Source: JALRBM01 sp964615445 (GTDB taxonomy: Bacteria > Patescibacteriota > Saccharimonadia > Saccharimonadales > Saccharimonadaceae). Taken from it: DNA of 18,842 nucleotides. The DNA lies in assembly GCA_964615445.1 (NCBI GenBank), contig CAZTOK010000026.1:1-18842 (forward strand), read 5' to 3'. The notes under the pieces are model-generated. The model did not search any database and was not told the origin of the DNA. It was given only the letters and a program-made list of their open reading frames with translations. Below are positions 11,878 to 18,836 of the stretch, in pieces (the first letter of the stretch is position 1; the number at the start of each line of letters is the position of its first letter). The position numbers were made by a program, and so were the translations under genes.

Positions 11878-12300
11878 CTTAAGCTGGAGATAGAGTCGGA
11901 ATATATCCAGACTGCGTTTGATGAATTGCTCGGATACAGTTTTATCTTTATAGCTTCCGAGACAGCAATTAAATATATGGAGAACGATTTAGTGGCTATT
12001 GAGCAGAAAATTACTCAACTAAAAGTCGAGCGAAAGAAGAAAGAACAGCAAGAACCGGTCAATATGAGCCAAATCATGAGCAGGGTTAAATATTTTCTGG
12101 AAAACCTTGATAAATTGCTCGTACAACAGATTGACCCAGTCAAAAAAGCACAGTTCTTTAGCGTCTTTTTTAGCCGCGTCCCAACGTACGAAGAAATAAA
12201 AACTGGAACTGAAAATAAAGCCCTGATAACAGGGATCGCCGAGCTTTTTAAACTCGGCGATCACAATTATCATACTTTGGTGGGCCATCACGACCGATGA
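11878..12300 (+). pseudogene. Large serine recombinase, C-terminal fragment
   Basis: The frame starts at the junction and shows a coiled-coil segment (ENDLVAIEQKITQLKVERKKKEQQ) followed by VKYFLENLDKLLVQQIDPVKK and AQFFSVFFSRVPTYEEIKTGT. This is the characteristic end of resolvase/invertase-type large serine recombinases of the kind common in Saccharibacteria contigs. The catalytic N-terminal domain with the active Ser, and the zinc ribbon, are absent. The native end was probably near LFKL (12255). Beyond this the frame runs through a palindromic terminator and into the GC-rich neighbour, with TTTGGTGGGCC at 12276. It is a remnant of an integrative element end. Confidence 0.7.
12234..12262. 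terminator. Bidirectional terminator between the recombinase fragment and the GC-rich gene
   Basis: GATCGCCGAG and CTCGGCGATC are a perfect 10-bp stem around CTTTTTAAA. The stop codon of the minus-strand gene at 12248 lies inside it. Confidence 0.7.
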
Positions 12301-12967
12301 TGACACCAGGACCGGCGTTTAGCTTGATGCCTCGCTCGCCCGCTACGACCGTGAAACCATGCTTCGCAGCGTTATAAAGAGGACCCTCGTTGATGAGCCG
12401 GCTACCCACGAGCCGTAGAAGTTCGACGATCCCATTGATCTGCTCGGCCCACTGTTCTTCGGTGCCACTGAAAGCCGATCTAACAGCCCCATAGGTGTCC
12501 GCACCGCGGAACACCTTCGCCACGTCGGACCTCGTCTCTGGGGTATCAAGTGAAGATAGGAGGCTGTCGAGCTTTTTCTTGAACTCGCCGCCGAAGGTCA
12601 CCCTTGAGACTTCAAGCCACGGGCACGGCGGCGCTCCCACATGGGCAAAGTACAACCTGAACAATGCCTCAGTCGCATGATGCAGAAGTACGATCGCCTC
12701 AGTCGCGGCGTAGGCCGTAGCTTCATTTTCAGGTCGACGTTCGGCGTTCTTGACAGCAAACGTTCCGATACCAACCCCGTCACGCAGCGCTGATGCAACG
12801 TGCTCGGAGTCGGCAACCATGAGGAGGAGCGAAATCAGCCGTTGCTCGAAGTAGTCATATGGCTTGGCGCCGTAGAACTCTCCGTTGAGCTGCTCGACGG
12901 CGAGGTTGTGATCGGGGTCCGGCTTCTTGGGCTTTTGTCCTTTTGGTTGGTCACTTTGCGACGGCAT
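12248..12967 (-). CDS. Hypothetical 239-aa protein, actinobacterial in style
   Basis: The product begins with a Pro/Lys/Gln-rich disordered stretch (MPSQSDQPKGQKPKKPDP) and continues as a helical domain (ATEAIVLLHHATEALFRLYFAHVG). A late segment LYNAAKHGFTVVAGERG resembles the N-x-x-KHG end of HEPN-like or DUF4145-like proteins, where RNxxKHG is usual. Here Arg is replaced by Tyr, so nuclease activity is doubtful. No ribosome site stands out before ATG 12967. The last residues (DNCDRRV) are encoded inside the terminator hairpin, so the C-terminus may have been altered by the junction with the recombinase fragment. Composition is clearly GC-rich. Function is unknown; a defence or regulatory role would be a guess. 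Confidence 0.6.
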   Translation of the reverse strand: MPSQSDQPKGQKPKKPDPDHNLAVEQLNGEFYGAKPYDYFEQRLISLLLMVADSEHVASALRDGVGIGTFAVKNAERRPENEATAYAATEAIVLLHHATEALFRLYFAHVGAPPCPWLEVSRVTFGGEFKKKLDSLLSSLDTPETRSDVAKVFRGADTYGAVRSAFSGTEEQWAEQINGIVELLRLVGSRLINEGPLYNAAKHGFTVVAGERGIKLNAGPGVIIGRDGPPKYDNCDRRV

Positions 12968-13089
12968 CAGGCAATATTATCACGCCTGAGCTGACCTTCC
13001 TTTGATAGACCGGAGCCATCGATGGCCTATGCTTTGAGGATACAATTTAGATAGTCGATTTCCGCGAAATGCGGTAAAATAGTCATATT

Positions 13090-13467
13090 ATGGCAACACC
13101 CAACAAACAAACTACTATCAAACCCACCAAAATATATAACCCTAAGACGGTCTTGATTACGACAGGCGTTCTACTTACATTCGTCTGGCCAATCATCGTT
13201 GCCTTGCCTCTTGGTGCCCATGTCTTCTTCTGCGGCATAATGGGCTCCACTTGCACAGATAGATGGGGACTACCCGACATGTTGGCCCTCGGGCCGGCTG
13301 TCGTAGGTGCATTTCTTCTTTCGCTTGGATGCGTCTACACGCTAAAGAGGGACCGTTCTATCAAAGCTCTCATTGCTATAGCGCTGACAGCCGTCTTCAG
13401 CTTCGTCTCGTATTGGTCGTTGCTGGCGTGGTGGTACGCGGAGTCATTTATTCGTTCTCTTCATTAA
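13090..13467 (+). CDS. Small multi-pass membrane protein, 125 aa
   Basis: After a hydrophilic start (MATPNKQTTIKPTKIYN) three membrane helices follow at about 18-42, 65-85 and 93-115. The second segment begins MLALGPAVVGAFLLSLGCVYTL and the last holds FVSYWSLLAWWYAESFI. Two Cys sit in an exposed loop (FFCGIMGSTCTDRWG), possibly a disulfide. A TAAAAT box lies nine bases before the ATG with no ribosome site, in line with near-leaderless expression. No family is recognised. The 12968-13089 interval contains only this start region. The gene is convergent with the SGNH hydrolase, separated by a terminator. Confidence 0.6.
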   Translation: MATPNKQTTIKPTKIYNPKTVLITTGVLLTFVWPIIVALPLGAHVFFCGIMGSTCTDRWGLPDMLALGPAVVGAFLLSLGCVYTLKRDRSIKALIAIALTAVFSFVSYWSLLAWWYAESFIRSLH

Positions 13468-13512
13468 GCCGTTGGCTTGATAGTCCTAGCGGTAGCGTTC
13501 ATGAATTAAAAG

Positions 13513-13555
13513 ACCCTCAGTCCGCTACCACTTGTGATGGCATAGAACTGAGGGT
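13513..13555 (-). terminator. Terminator of the SGNH hydrolase gene
   Basis: ACCCTCAGT and ACTGAGGGT pair perfectly with a long loop, followed on the minus strand by CTTTT. It lies about 25 bases past the stop at 13579. It also faces the membrane gene on the plus strand. Confidence 0.75.
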
Positions 13556-13578
13556 TTCACACTTTCAGTTGTGTCATT

Positions 13579-15846
13579 CTATCCGGCGTTGATCACCGCT
13601 CCAACGATCGTCGCAAGACCATCTTGTCCCGTCTGGTTTGGATGGAACACATAGCTTGCGTTATTGAGCGCTTGGTCGAGGTTTTGGAACCAAGAGGTGC
13701 CTGTCGTACCACAGATTTCATGACCCTTGAACGGCGAGTCACTCGCGTTCGTATCCACGAAATGGAGCCGGGAGTTGCTAGACTTCATCCCGCGGACAGC
13801 GTTCACGGTGTCCGAAATCTTGGCGTCCAGCCGACTAATGATGTCGTACGCTCCCCGAGCGTCAGCCCACTTTGTGCTTCCATCCTGAAGATAAAAGCAC
13901 ATGTTGTCATCAGGATCAGTAACCGCCCTGTTGGGCACCACTGGTGGGTATCCGACCACGTACACATTGGCGTTTGGCGCGTTGGCCAAGATGTTCTGGT
14001 AAGTCGCCGTTAGCTTGGCGGCCAGATCATTGTCGATATGCCCTCGCGCTGTGTTGTACGCGCTACTGCCAGCCTCACAGTTACCGAACACACATGCCTT
14101 GGCGAAGTCGGAAAACCCGATGTCGTTTCCGCCGATGGAAATAGTGACAAGCGTCGTAGTGCTGTCTGGGTACCGATCGGTTTGAATCCCTTCGTTTGCC
14201 TGCGGTACGTCCCAGACGTTGTCGGTTACCGCGCCTGAACAGGCCCGAAATCCGGTCGTCCTCAGCGATGGAATCTTGGAACTGCTCCCAGAAATCACCA
14301 TCGGGTACGCGAGATTGCTGCGGTGACATGTATTGACTGACGGAAGATCGGTGCCGGTCATGAACGGCGGCACACCTTCTCCTGACGAGAACGAGTCTCC
14401 TAGTGCGATGTAGGACGTTGCAGGACGCGGGTATGCAGTAAGAACTTGCCCTCGTGGATAGTCCATGCCGAGGCCCGTCACTTTGACCGGATACATCATC
14501 GCTGTATGGTTGCTGCATGTCCCGTAACAACTTGCTTGAATAAAGAGCGTATCGGTGCCAAGCGCTGGCCCGTTATCTCCTGCGTAGTTCAGTCCATAGC
14601 CATAGAGCGCACCGGCAGCCAGACTGTTATTACCGGACATGACCGCCGGTCCGTAAGTGACCGAGCCCGAGGCTGCGTCGTACGCCGTGATTTCAAGGGC
14701 AGGTACAGTACTCGGGCTACTACCTGACGGCAAAGTCGCAATACTGAGCTGCCGCACGATGGCGAACTTACCGCTACTATCAGTCACAACAACAGTGTTA
14801 GTGTATTGGTTTCCTTGGTCATCGACGTTGCGAAGAGTCATCCCTCCTATCTTCTGACCGACGCTATTAAGCGTCACCACTGTATAGTTGTAGACAACAG
14901 GTGTCACAGGGATTCCGCCATTTACCTTCTGTTCTCTAATGAGCGCCACGGCACCACCACCGGCCAACGCTTGCACAGAAGCGCTATTGACGTTGGCACC
15001 TGGGGTTGAGACAGATGTCGTCCATGCCGTAGTGCTCGACTGAGGGTCGTAGGCGGAGACACTGAAGCTGAGATAGCTACCCGATATATATTTTGGATTG
15101 AACAGACGACCGTCAGCGTTCAACTTCTCAGATGTGAAATCGCCTGCCGTTTGAGCAACCGACTTACCGCCGTAGCTGTAGTACCACGGCCCGCCATACG
15201 TCTGACTGTGCAGCACTACACCGTCCTTGTAGGCGTAGAGCTGCATATTGCAGTCATTGGCCGGTGCCTTGATATCAAACATTTTGGTCGGCTGGGTCTG
15301 ACCTGCCGCTACATCCGGCGTGAGGCCAATCAAGTGGACGCCATCGGTGTAACGTACCATCACATATATGTTGCCATCAGCACCGACGACCCACCGGGTA
15401 CCGCTGCTGCCACACCACGCGGGATATTTCCACTTCAAAGTGTTGCCGCTGTACGCGAGCATGTTGGGGCCAAATACGTACGAACCGCTGCTATTTTTAC
15501 CAAACGGGATTCCGTAGACGTCACCGTGCTTGTCGACAACCACATTAGCGATACAATTGTCGAGACCATCAATCTGTCCGGTGCGGGAGATTTGACGTAC
15601 CACAACTCCGGCAGCATTGTAAGTTACGAGATCCTGAAGCCCATCTTCGCTACAACCAACGGTTACGTCCCCAGTGGGGCTAGTAACAATGCGGCTATAG
15701 ACAGGGCTTGCTGCGACCGGCGAAGGCCATTGCAACGGTGGCGTGGATGCATTAGCTGTCCCCGCAGAGAAAACTGCCAGGGACGACGTAAATAGGAGTA
15801 GCAGTACAACTGCCACTATCCCCCTGCGCGCTACTTTTTGGCGCAT
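13579..15846 (-). CDS. Secreted SGNH/GDSL hydrolase with N-terminal beta-propeller-like region
   Basis: The product is 755 aa. A Sec signal peptide (RRGIVAVVLLLLFTSSLAVFSAGTANA) targets it outside. Residues about 35-470 are Gly/Ser/Thr/Asp-rich beta strands with repeated VVGADGNIYV- and VVDKHGDVYG-like units, suggesting a PQQ-type propeller. The SGNH domain follows: ALGDSFSSGEG with catalytic Ser485, SIGGNDIGF with Asn574, and HPNQTG with His735. The residue three before His735, usually Asp, is Tyr, so the enzyme would use a Ser-His dyad, as some actinobacterial esterases do. Likely activity is ester hydrolysis on lipid or glycan. Ribosome site GAAAGG precedes ATG 15846, and a promoter lies about 120 bases upstream. 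Composition is GC-rich compared with the backbone. A surface-active enzyme acting on a partner cell is an attractive but unproven idea. Confidence 0.9.
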   Translation of the reverse strand: MRQKVARRGIVAVVLLLLFTSSLAVFSAGTANASTPPLQWPSPVAASPVYSRIVTSPTGDVTVGCSEDGLQDLVTYNAAGVVVRQISRTGQIDGLDNCIANVVVDKHGDVYGIPFGKNSSGSYVFGPNMLAYSGNTLKWKYPAWCGSSGTRWVVGADGNIYVMVRYTDGVHLIGLTPDVAAGQTQPTKMFDIKAPANDCNMQLYAYKDGVVLHSQTYGGPWYYSYGGKSVAQTAGDFTSEKLNADGRLFNPKYISGSYLSFSVSAYDPQSSTTAWTTSVSTPGANVNSASVQALAGGGAVALIREQKVNGGIPVTPVVYNYTVVTLNSVGQKIGGMTLRNVDDQGNQYTNTVVVTDSSGKFAIVRQLSIATLPSGSSPSTVPALEITAYDAASGSVTYGPAVMSGNNSLAAGALYGYGLNYAGDNGPALGTDTLFIQASCYGTCSNHTAMMYPVKVTGLGMDYPRGQVLTAYPRPATSYIALGDSFSSGEGVPPFMTGTDLPSVNTCHRSNLAYPMVISGSSSKIPSLRTTGFRACSGAVTDNVWDVPQANEGIQTDRYPDSTTTLVTISIGGNDIGFSDFAKACVFGNCEAGSSAYNTARGHIDNDLAAKLTATYQNILANAPNANVYVVGYPPVVPNRAVTDPDDNMCFYLQDGSTKWADARGAYDIISRLDAKISDTVNAVRGMKSSNSRLHFVDTNASDSPFKGHEICGTTGTSWFQNLDQALNNASYVFHPNQTGQDGLATIVGAVINAG

Positions 15847-15963
15847 GGCACACTACCTTTCGAATCGCCGAAATAGATGATGTGAAGGTGCTGCAACGAA
15901 AGGCCCCGACGAGGAATCGACAGAACGTCTCGCAAAAGCTCCCCGACCAGAGGAGCCAGCCTA

Positions 15964-15992
15964 GTTATAAATTACTTACGGAATTATTGCAA
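15964..15992 (-). promoter_or_regulatory. Promoter of the SGNH hydrolase gene with a leader hairpin
   Basis: TTGCAA (15987-15992), 17 bp, TATAAC (15964-15969) lie on the minus strand. The leader of about 110 bases contains GCTCC...GGAGC followed by TTTT (about 15933-15957), which could act as an attenuator. Confidence 0.55.
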
Positions 15993-16010
15993 TATACGCA
16001 TGTTGTGTAC

Positions 16011-16310
16011 CTATACGTCCATCAGCCTTGCTTGGAACAGCTTTTGCGCTGCTTCTGGTCCACCTCCAATCACCTTCGCTATAGCGATACGTCGCTGCTC
16101 ATTTGGAACAACGAATACGACTTGTGGGAAATAATTGCCTTGCCACATCTGGTACGCCTGCCAGTAGCGCTGGCACTTCTCCTGGATGACGCCGAGATGT
16201 TCTGTGCCGCGGTCAACCTCAAACCAGTACATCTGCTTGATCCCCAGTTCACGGTTACCAAGCTCGACATACGCATCAGGCGTGAGCAGGAGGTTGCCAT
16301 CTGGCTCACA
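16011..16310 (-). pseudogene. Second replication-relaxation fragment
   Basis: The frame reads EPDGNLLLTPDAYVELGN, then QMYWFEVDRGTEHLGVIQEKCQRYWQAYQ, then FPQVVFVVPNEQRRIAIAKVI, and stops at 16011. It has the same order of motifs as the fragment at 11437 (PDAxxxL, FEVDRGTE, QxYWxxY, FPxVxFV), closer to the actinobacterial-type consensus with its VDRGTE. About 95 residues remain. The N-terminal half is missing. Upstream the frame only continues antisense to the integrase, so the break is near 16300. It lies upstream of the SGNH promoter in the same orientation. It is a remnant of a mobile element and differs in sequence from the first copy, so it is not a duplication of it. Confidence 0.65.
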
Positions 16311-17382
16311 ACGACCGATGGCACTCTGAAGCGATTTCGTTTTTATGGCAGAACTCAAGCTGAAGTAAGAACACAGGTCACAGAGGCACGAGCTAAAGAA
16401 GAACAAGGTATCCCACGTGCCAAGAAGTCATGGCACGTAGGAGAGTACTTGGACTATTGGCTTGAACATGGTGTTCGTTCTAAGCGTAGGCCATTAACGT
16501 ATCGACGGTCAGAAACGATAGTTAGACTGTACCTGAAACCTGGCCTCAAGAAGCACACAGTAGGCAAGCTGTCCGTGCATACAGTACAACTCTTTCTCGA
16601 TCAGCTTCACAGTTGCGGCACGTCACCTTCCACCGTTCACCAAATTCGTAAGGTGCTCAGCGCAGCCCTAACATGGGCGGTTCGCAAAGAGTTGCTTGCC
16701 CGAAACGTCGCACGCCTCGTTGAACTACCACGTTACAAGCCCAAAGAAGCGGCTCATTGGAACGTCGCCGAAGTTCAAATGTTTCTCAACGCAATCCAAG
16801 AAGAACCGTTGCAGCCGCTATTTATTCTGCTCACATTTTACGGCTTACGCAGCGCCGAAGGCCGGGGGATCAGATGGTGCGACGTCGACTGGCAGAATGA
16901 GCAACTACATATCAGACAACAGGTGCAACGTATTGACTGCCGGATGCAACAAGTTGACCTTAAGACCGATTCAAGCTACCGAGATGAACCGTTGCTTTCC
17001 ACCGTCAAGGCTGCACTACAGAAACAACGGCGATGGCAAGCCAAGGCACGTATGGCCGCCACGGAATCTTGGCAGGGCACTGGAGATGAAAACGAATTGG
17101 TCTTCACCACGAGGACCGGCCGCCCGATCGAGGCACGAAACGTCTACCGTTCCTTCCAACGTATCCTCATGCAACATAATCTTCGCCGCATCACCTTACA
17201 CGGTCTCCGCCATTCCAACGCCACAGCCCAGAAAACCCTAGACGTTCCCGCTCGCGACACCCAAGCGATTCTTGGACATAGCGACATACGAACCACCGCT
17301 ATTTACACGCATGTGGACGTAGAGAGCAAGCGCGCGGCGTTAGAACGCGTCGAGCAGAAGCTCATCGGTGACGAAAGTGAAG

Positions 17383-17406
17383 TTAGCCGTCAACTTAGCC
17401 GTCAAA
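17383..17406 (+). repeat. Tandem integrase arm-site repeats in the second integrase
   Basis: TTAGCCGTCAA followed by CTTAGCCGTCAA. It shares a 21-base identity with 4683-4703 at the same place in the first integrase. Confidence 0.55.
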
Positions 17407-17447
17407 GCCTTGCAGGCAACTTTGCAACCGACTCGTCAAGCCACACA

Positions 17448-17485
17448 AAGAAAACACCCACCTCTGTTGGGTGGGTACTTTCTTT
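17448..17485. terminator. Bidirectional terminator inside the integrase reading frame
   Basis: ACCCACC (17456-17462) pairs with GGTGGGT (17470-17476), extended by AAAGAAA/TTTCTTT after a two-base internal loop. It lies directly before the att core, still within the open frame of the truncated integrase. Confidence 0.65.
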
Positions 17486-17591
17486 GGTGGATCCTACCAG
17501 GGGAAACTGGAACTGTGTTTTTGAGTGTGTGGAGAAGTTTTGTGAACGATTAGATGAGCTGGATATTGAAGTACTTATGCAAACCCATTAA
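17485..17591 (+). other. att-like site with WN-peptide stretch (third copy)
   Basis: TGGTGGATCC begins the site, and six bases TGGTGG match the tRNA end at 18837-18842. The following frame LVDPTRGNWNCVFECVEKFC has the same layout (LVD, a Trp-Asn pair, then a hydrophobic helix with Glu-Lys and an aromatic) as the stretches after 4741 and 5438. Nucleotide identity to those copies is low, so the resemblance is at peptide level only. Confidence 0.4.
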
Positions 17592-18631
17592 ATGGCATAA
17601 TTCTCTGCGGCAAACTTAGCCTGATCTATAAAGACTTTTTTAGCATTTCCCAAACTACCCAATTCATAAAACGCCAGAATAGCTAGCTTATATACATTTA
17701 CATCCACCGCACGAAGTGACAACGGAAACGAGTCATTTGCATACAAAATAGCGTTTGCTAAAATTCGGCCTGTCCTTTTATTCCCATCATTAAATGCTTG
17801 AAGGTAACAAATATATGTGAAAGCAAGTAATGCTTTTTCATATACGTTCTCTTTTGCGTTAATGACATCGCAAAGCCGATTAAGCTCCTCCTGAATTTGA
17901 AACTTATTATCAAGTGGCCTAAACACCGTACCCGTAATACCAACCAATCGTTCACGTAAACCTGAGTCAAAAAGCCCTTCTGCAAGAAATTTGTGAAGTT
18001 CAATAATCGTTTGTACCTGCAAATTATTTGCAAAGATATCTTTATGTTTCTCGGAGAAATCAAGGGCCTTCTTGTGGTTAATAACCATCATAGTTTCTTC
18101 TTGTGTCTTGTTCTTTGCTGGGATACCTTCTTTCAAAAGTGTCTCTGTCTCAAGTAGCGAGTAGGTATTGCCCTCGAATTGTGAGGATTTCCATGATAAC
18201 TCAATAGTTATTCTCTCACGCTCACGTCGAAGAATATCTACAGGCGCGGTCTTTAATTTTTTTTGAAAGACCTCGTTATAATCATCCAATTGTTCAAGCT
18301 CCGCAGCTAAAAAGAGAGGGGTCTTGCGTAAACTATCCAGTCTGTCAAAATCATAAGCTAAAGACTTTCGTGTTTCATCGGCGAATATTGCTCCAAGCTG
18401 GTCATTAGAAAATGCGAGATTGGTTCTACCTTCAGCAGTAACCTCATAAAAACTCGCGCGTGCTTCTCCTCGGCGCTCCACAACTCCTTGCTCGATCAGC
18501 TCGTTGAGGTCACGCTGCAAGGTTCGCTCCGTTACTTCCCTAAATTCAGGAAGTGCTGCAAGTTGTGGCAATGTAATATTACCTACTATAAGTGAGGTCA
18601 TAATTTGTTGCTGACGATTCGATATGCTCAT
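17588..18631 (-). CDS. Fic-family protein with N-terminal HTH, catalytic His replaced
   Basis: The product is 347 aa. Residues 1-66 are a winged helix (NRQQQIMTSLIVGNITLPQL, RTLQRDLNELIEQGVVERRG). A class II inhibitory helix follows with SSQFEGN, fitting [S/T]xxxE[G/N] at Ser149-Glu153-Gly154. The Fic core is at about 190-300, with QAFNDGNKRTGR at 278-289. The usual catalytic His of HxFxDGNxRxxR is Gln278, while Phe280, Asp282, Asn284 and Arg286/289 remain. AMP transfer is therefore doubtful, and a binding or regulatory role, or a specialised Fic clade, is likely. The HTH and the strong operator upstream suggest autorepression. A TATACT box lies six bases before the ATG, so the mRNA is leaderless. 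The gene lies between an element end and a tRNA, AT-rich like the backbone. Confidence 0.85.
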   Translation of the reverse strand: MSISNRQQQIMTSLIVGNITLPQLAALPEFREVTERTLQRDLNELIEQGVVERRGEARASFYEVTAEGRTNLAFSNDQLGAIFADETRKSLAYDFDRLDSLRKTPLFLAAELEQLDDYNEVFQKKLKTAPVDILRRERERITIELSWKSSQFEGNTYSLLETETLLKEGIPAKNKTQEETMMVINHKKALDFSEKHKDIFANNLQVQTIIELHKFLAEGLFDSGLRERLVGITGTVFRPLDNKFQIQEELNRLCDVINAKENVYEKALLAFTYICYLQAFNDGNKRTGRILANAILYANDSFPLSLRAVDVNVYKLAILAFYELGSLGNAKKVFIDQAKFAAENYAI

Positions 18632-18637
18632 GTTTAT

Positions 18638-18692
18638 AGTATAACAAATCCCGACATTTCATACAAAGTATCCCGACATTTTGTCGCGATAC
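18638..18692 (-). promoter_or_regulatory. Promoter and three-site operator of the Fic-HTH gene
   Basis: On the minus strand, TTGTAT (18661-18666), 17 bp, TATACT (18638-18643). ATCCCGACAT units occur at 18648-18657 (inside the spacer) and 18670-18679 (just upstream of the -35), 22 bp apart. The second belongs to an almost perfect palindrome GTATCCCGACA/TGTCGCGATAC (18668-18692, one mismatch, three-base centre). The placement would block RNA polymerase, as expected for autorepression by the HTH domain of the gene it drives. Confidence 0.7.
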
Positions 18693-18739
18693 TTAAATAG
18701 TCAACAGAATAGCCGATTACGAGCTCGAGATACAGCTTT

Positions 18740-18772
18740 CCGCCCTACCAGACTCGAACTAAAATAACAGAG
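18740..18772 (-). other. tRNA-like 3' fragment (relic)
   Basis: On the minus strand TCTGT, TATTTTAG, TTCGAGT, CTGGT, AGGGCGG follow in the order anticodon-stem 3' strand, variable region, T loop, T-stem 3' strand, acceptor 3' strand. No 5' half, no good T-stem 5' strand and no CCA are present. It looks like a tRNA 3' end left by integration or decay. Unlike tRNA-Gly it keeps C at the position of C56. Confidence 0.35.
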
Positions 18773-18783
18773 ACAAACAAAAG

Positions 18784-18817
18784 AAAAAGTTCTAGAAAAT
18801 AAATTCTAGAACTTTTT
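18784..18817 (-). terminator. Terminator of the tRNA entering at the window end
   Basis: AAAAAGTTCTAGAA and TTCTAGAACTTTTT form a perfect 14-bp stem with a six-base loop. T-tracts occur on both strands. Confidence 0.8.
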
Positions 18818-18819
18818 CG

Positions 18820-18832
18820 TATCTGTAATTAT
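18820..18832 (-). repeat. tRNA trailer motif, copy 3
   Basis: ATAATTACAGATA on the minus strand, four bases after CCA (18837-18839). It differs by one base from the copies at 5421 and 6307. Confidence 0.55.
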
Positions 18833-18836
18833 CTCT

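Larger units (their letters stand above)
16302..17591 (+). pseudogene. Tyrosine recombinase, 5'-truncated, with C-terminal read-through past att
   Basis: Integrase homology begins abruptly at about 16302 (IWLTTTDGTLKRFRFYG) and lacks the first 15-20 residues of the arm-binding domain (GSIYRRKDGR in int at 3503). The core-binding and catalytic domains are otherwise complete. The catalytic residues are Arg in GLRSAE, Lys in LKTDSSYRDE, His/Arg in HGLRHSN, and Tyr in AIYTHV. No in-frame start codon with a ribosome site lies near the break, and the open frame further upstream (to 15882) is antisense to the replication-relaxation fragment. After SRQLSRQ the frame runs through a terminator and the att core into LVDPTRGNWNCVFECVEKFC and stops at 17591. 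The native stop was therefore probably lost or the tail is a fusion. It is likely inactive unless started elsewhere. Confidence 0.75.

Noticed and set aside
12276..12290. TTTGGTGGGCC as a fourth att core after the serine recombinase fragment
   Set aside because: Only the short TTTGGTGG is shared and no repeat, flank or peptide follows, so I do not list it as a site.
13624..15795. Several plus-strand frames inside the SGNH gene
   Set aside because: All are antisense to a continuous 755-aa protein with signal peptide and catalytic blocks.
15882..16301. N-terminal 140 codons of the long plus-strand frame of the second integrase
   Set aside because: They are antisense to the SGNH leader and to a clear replication-relaxation fragment and show no integrase similarity.
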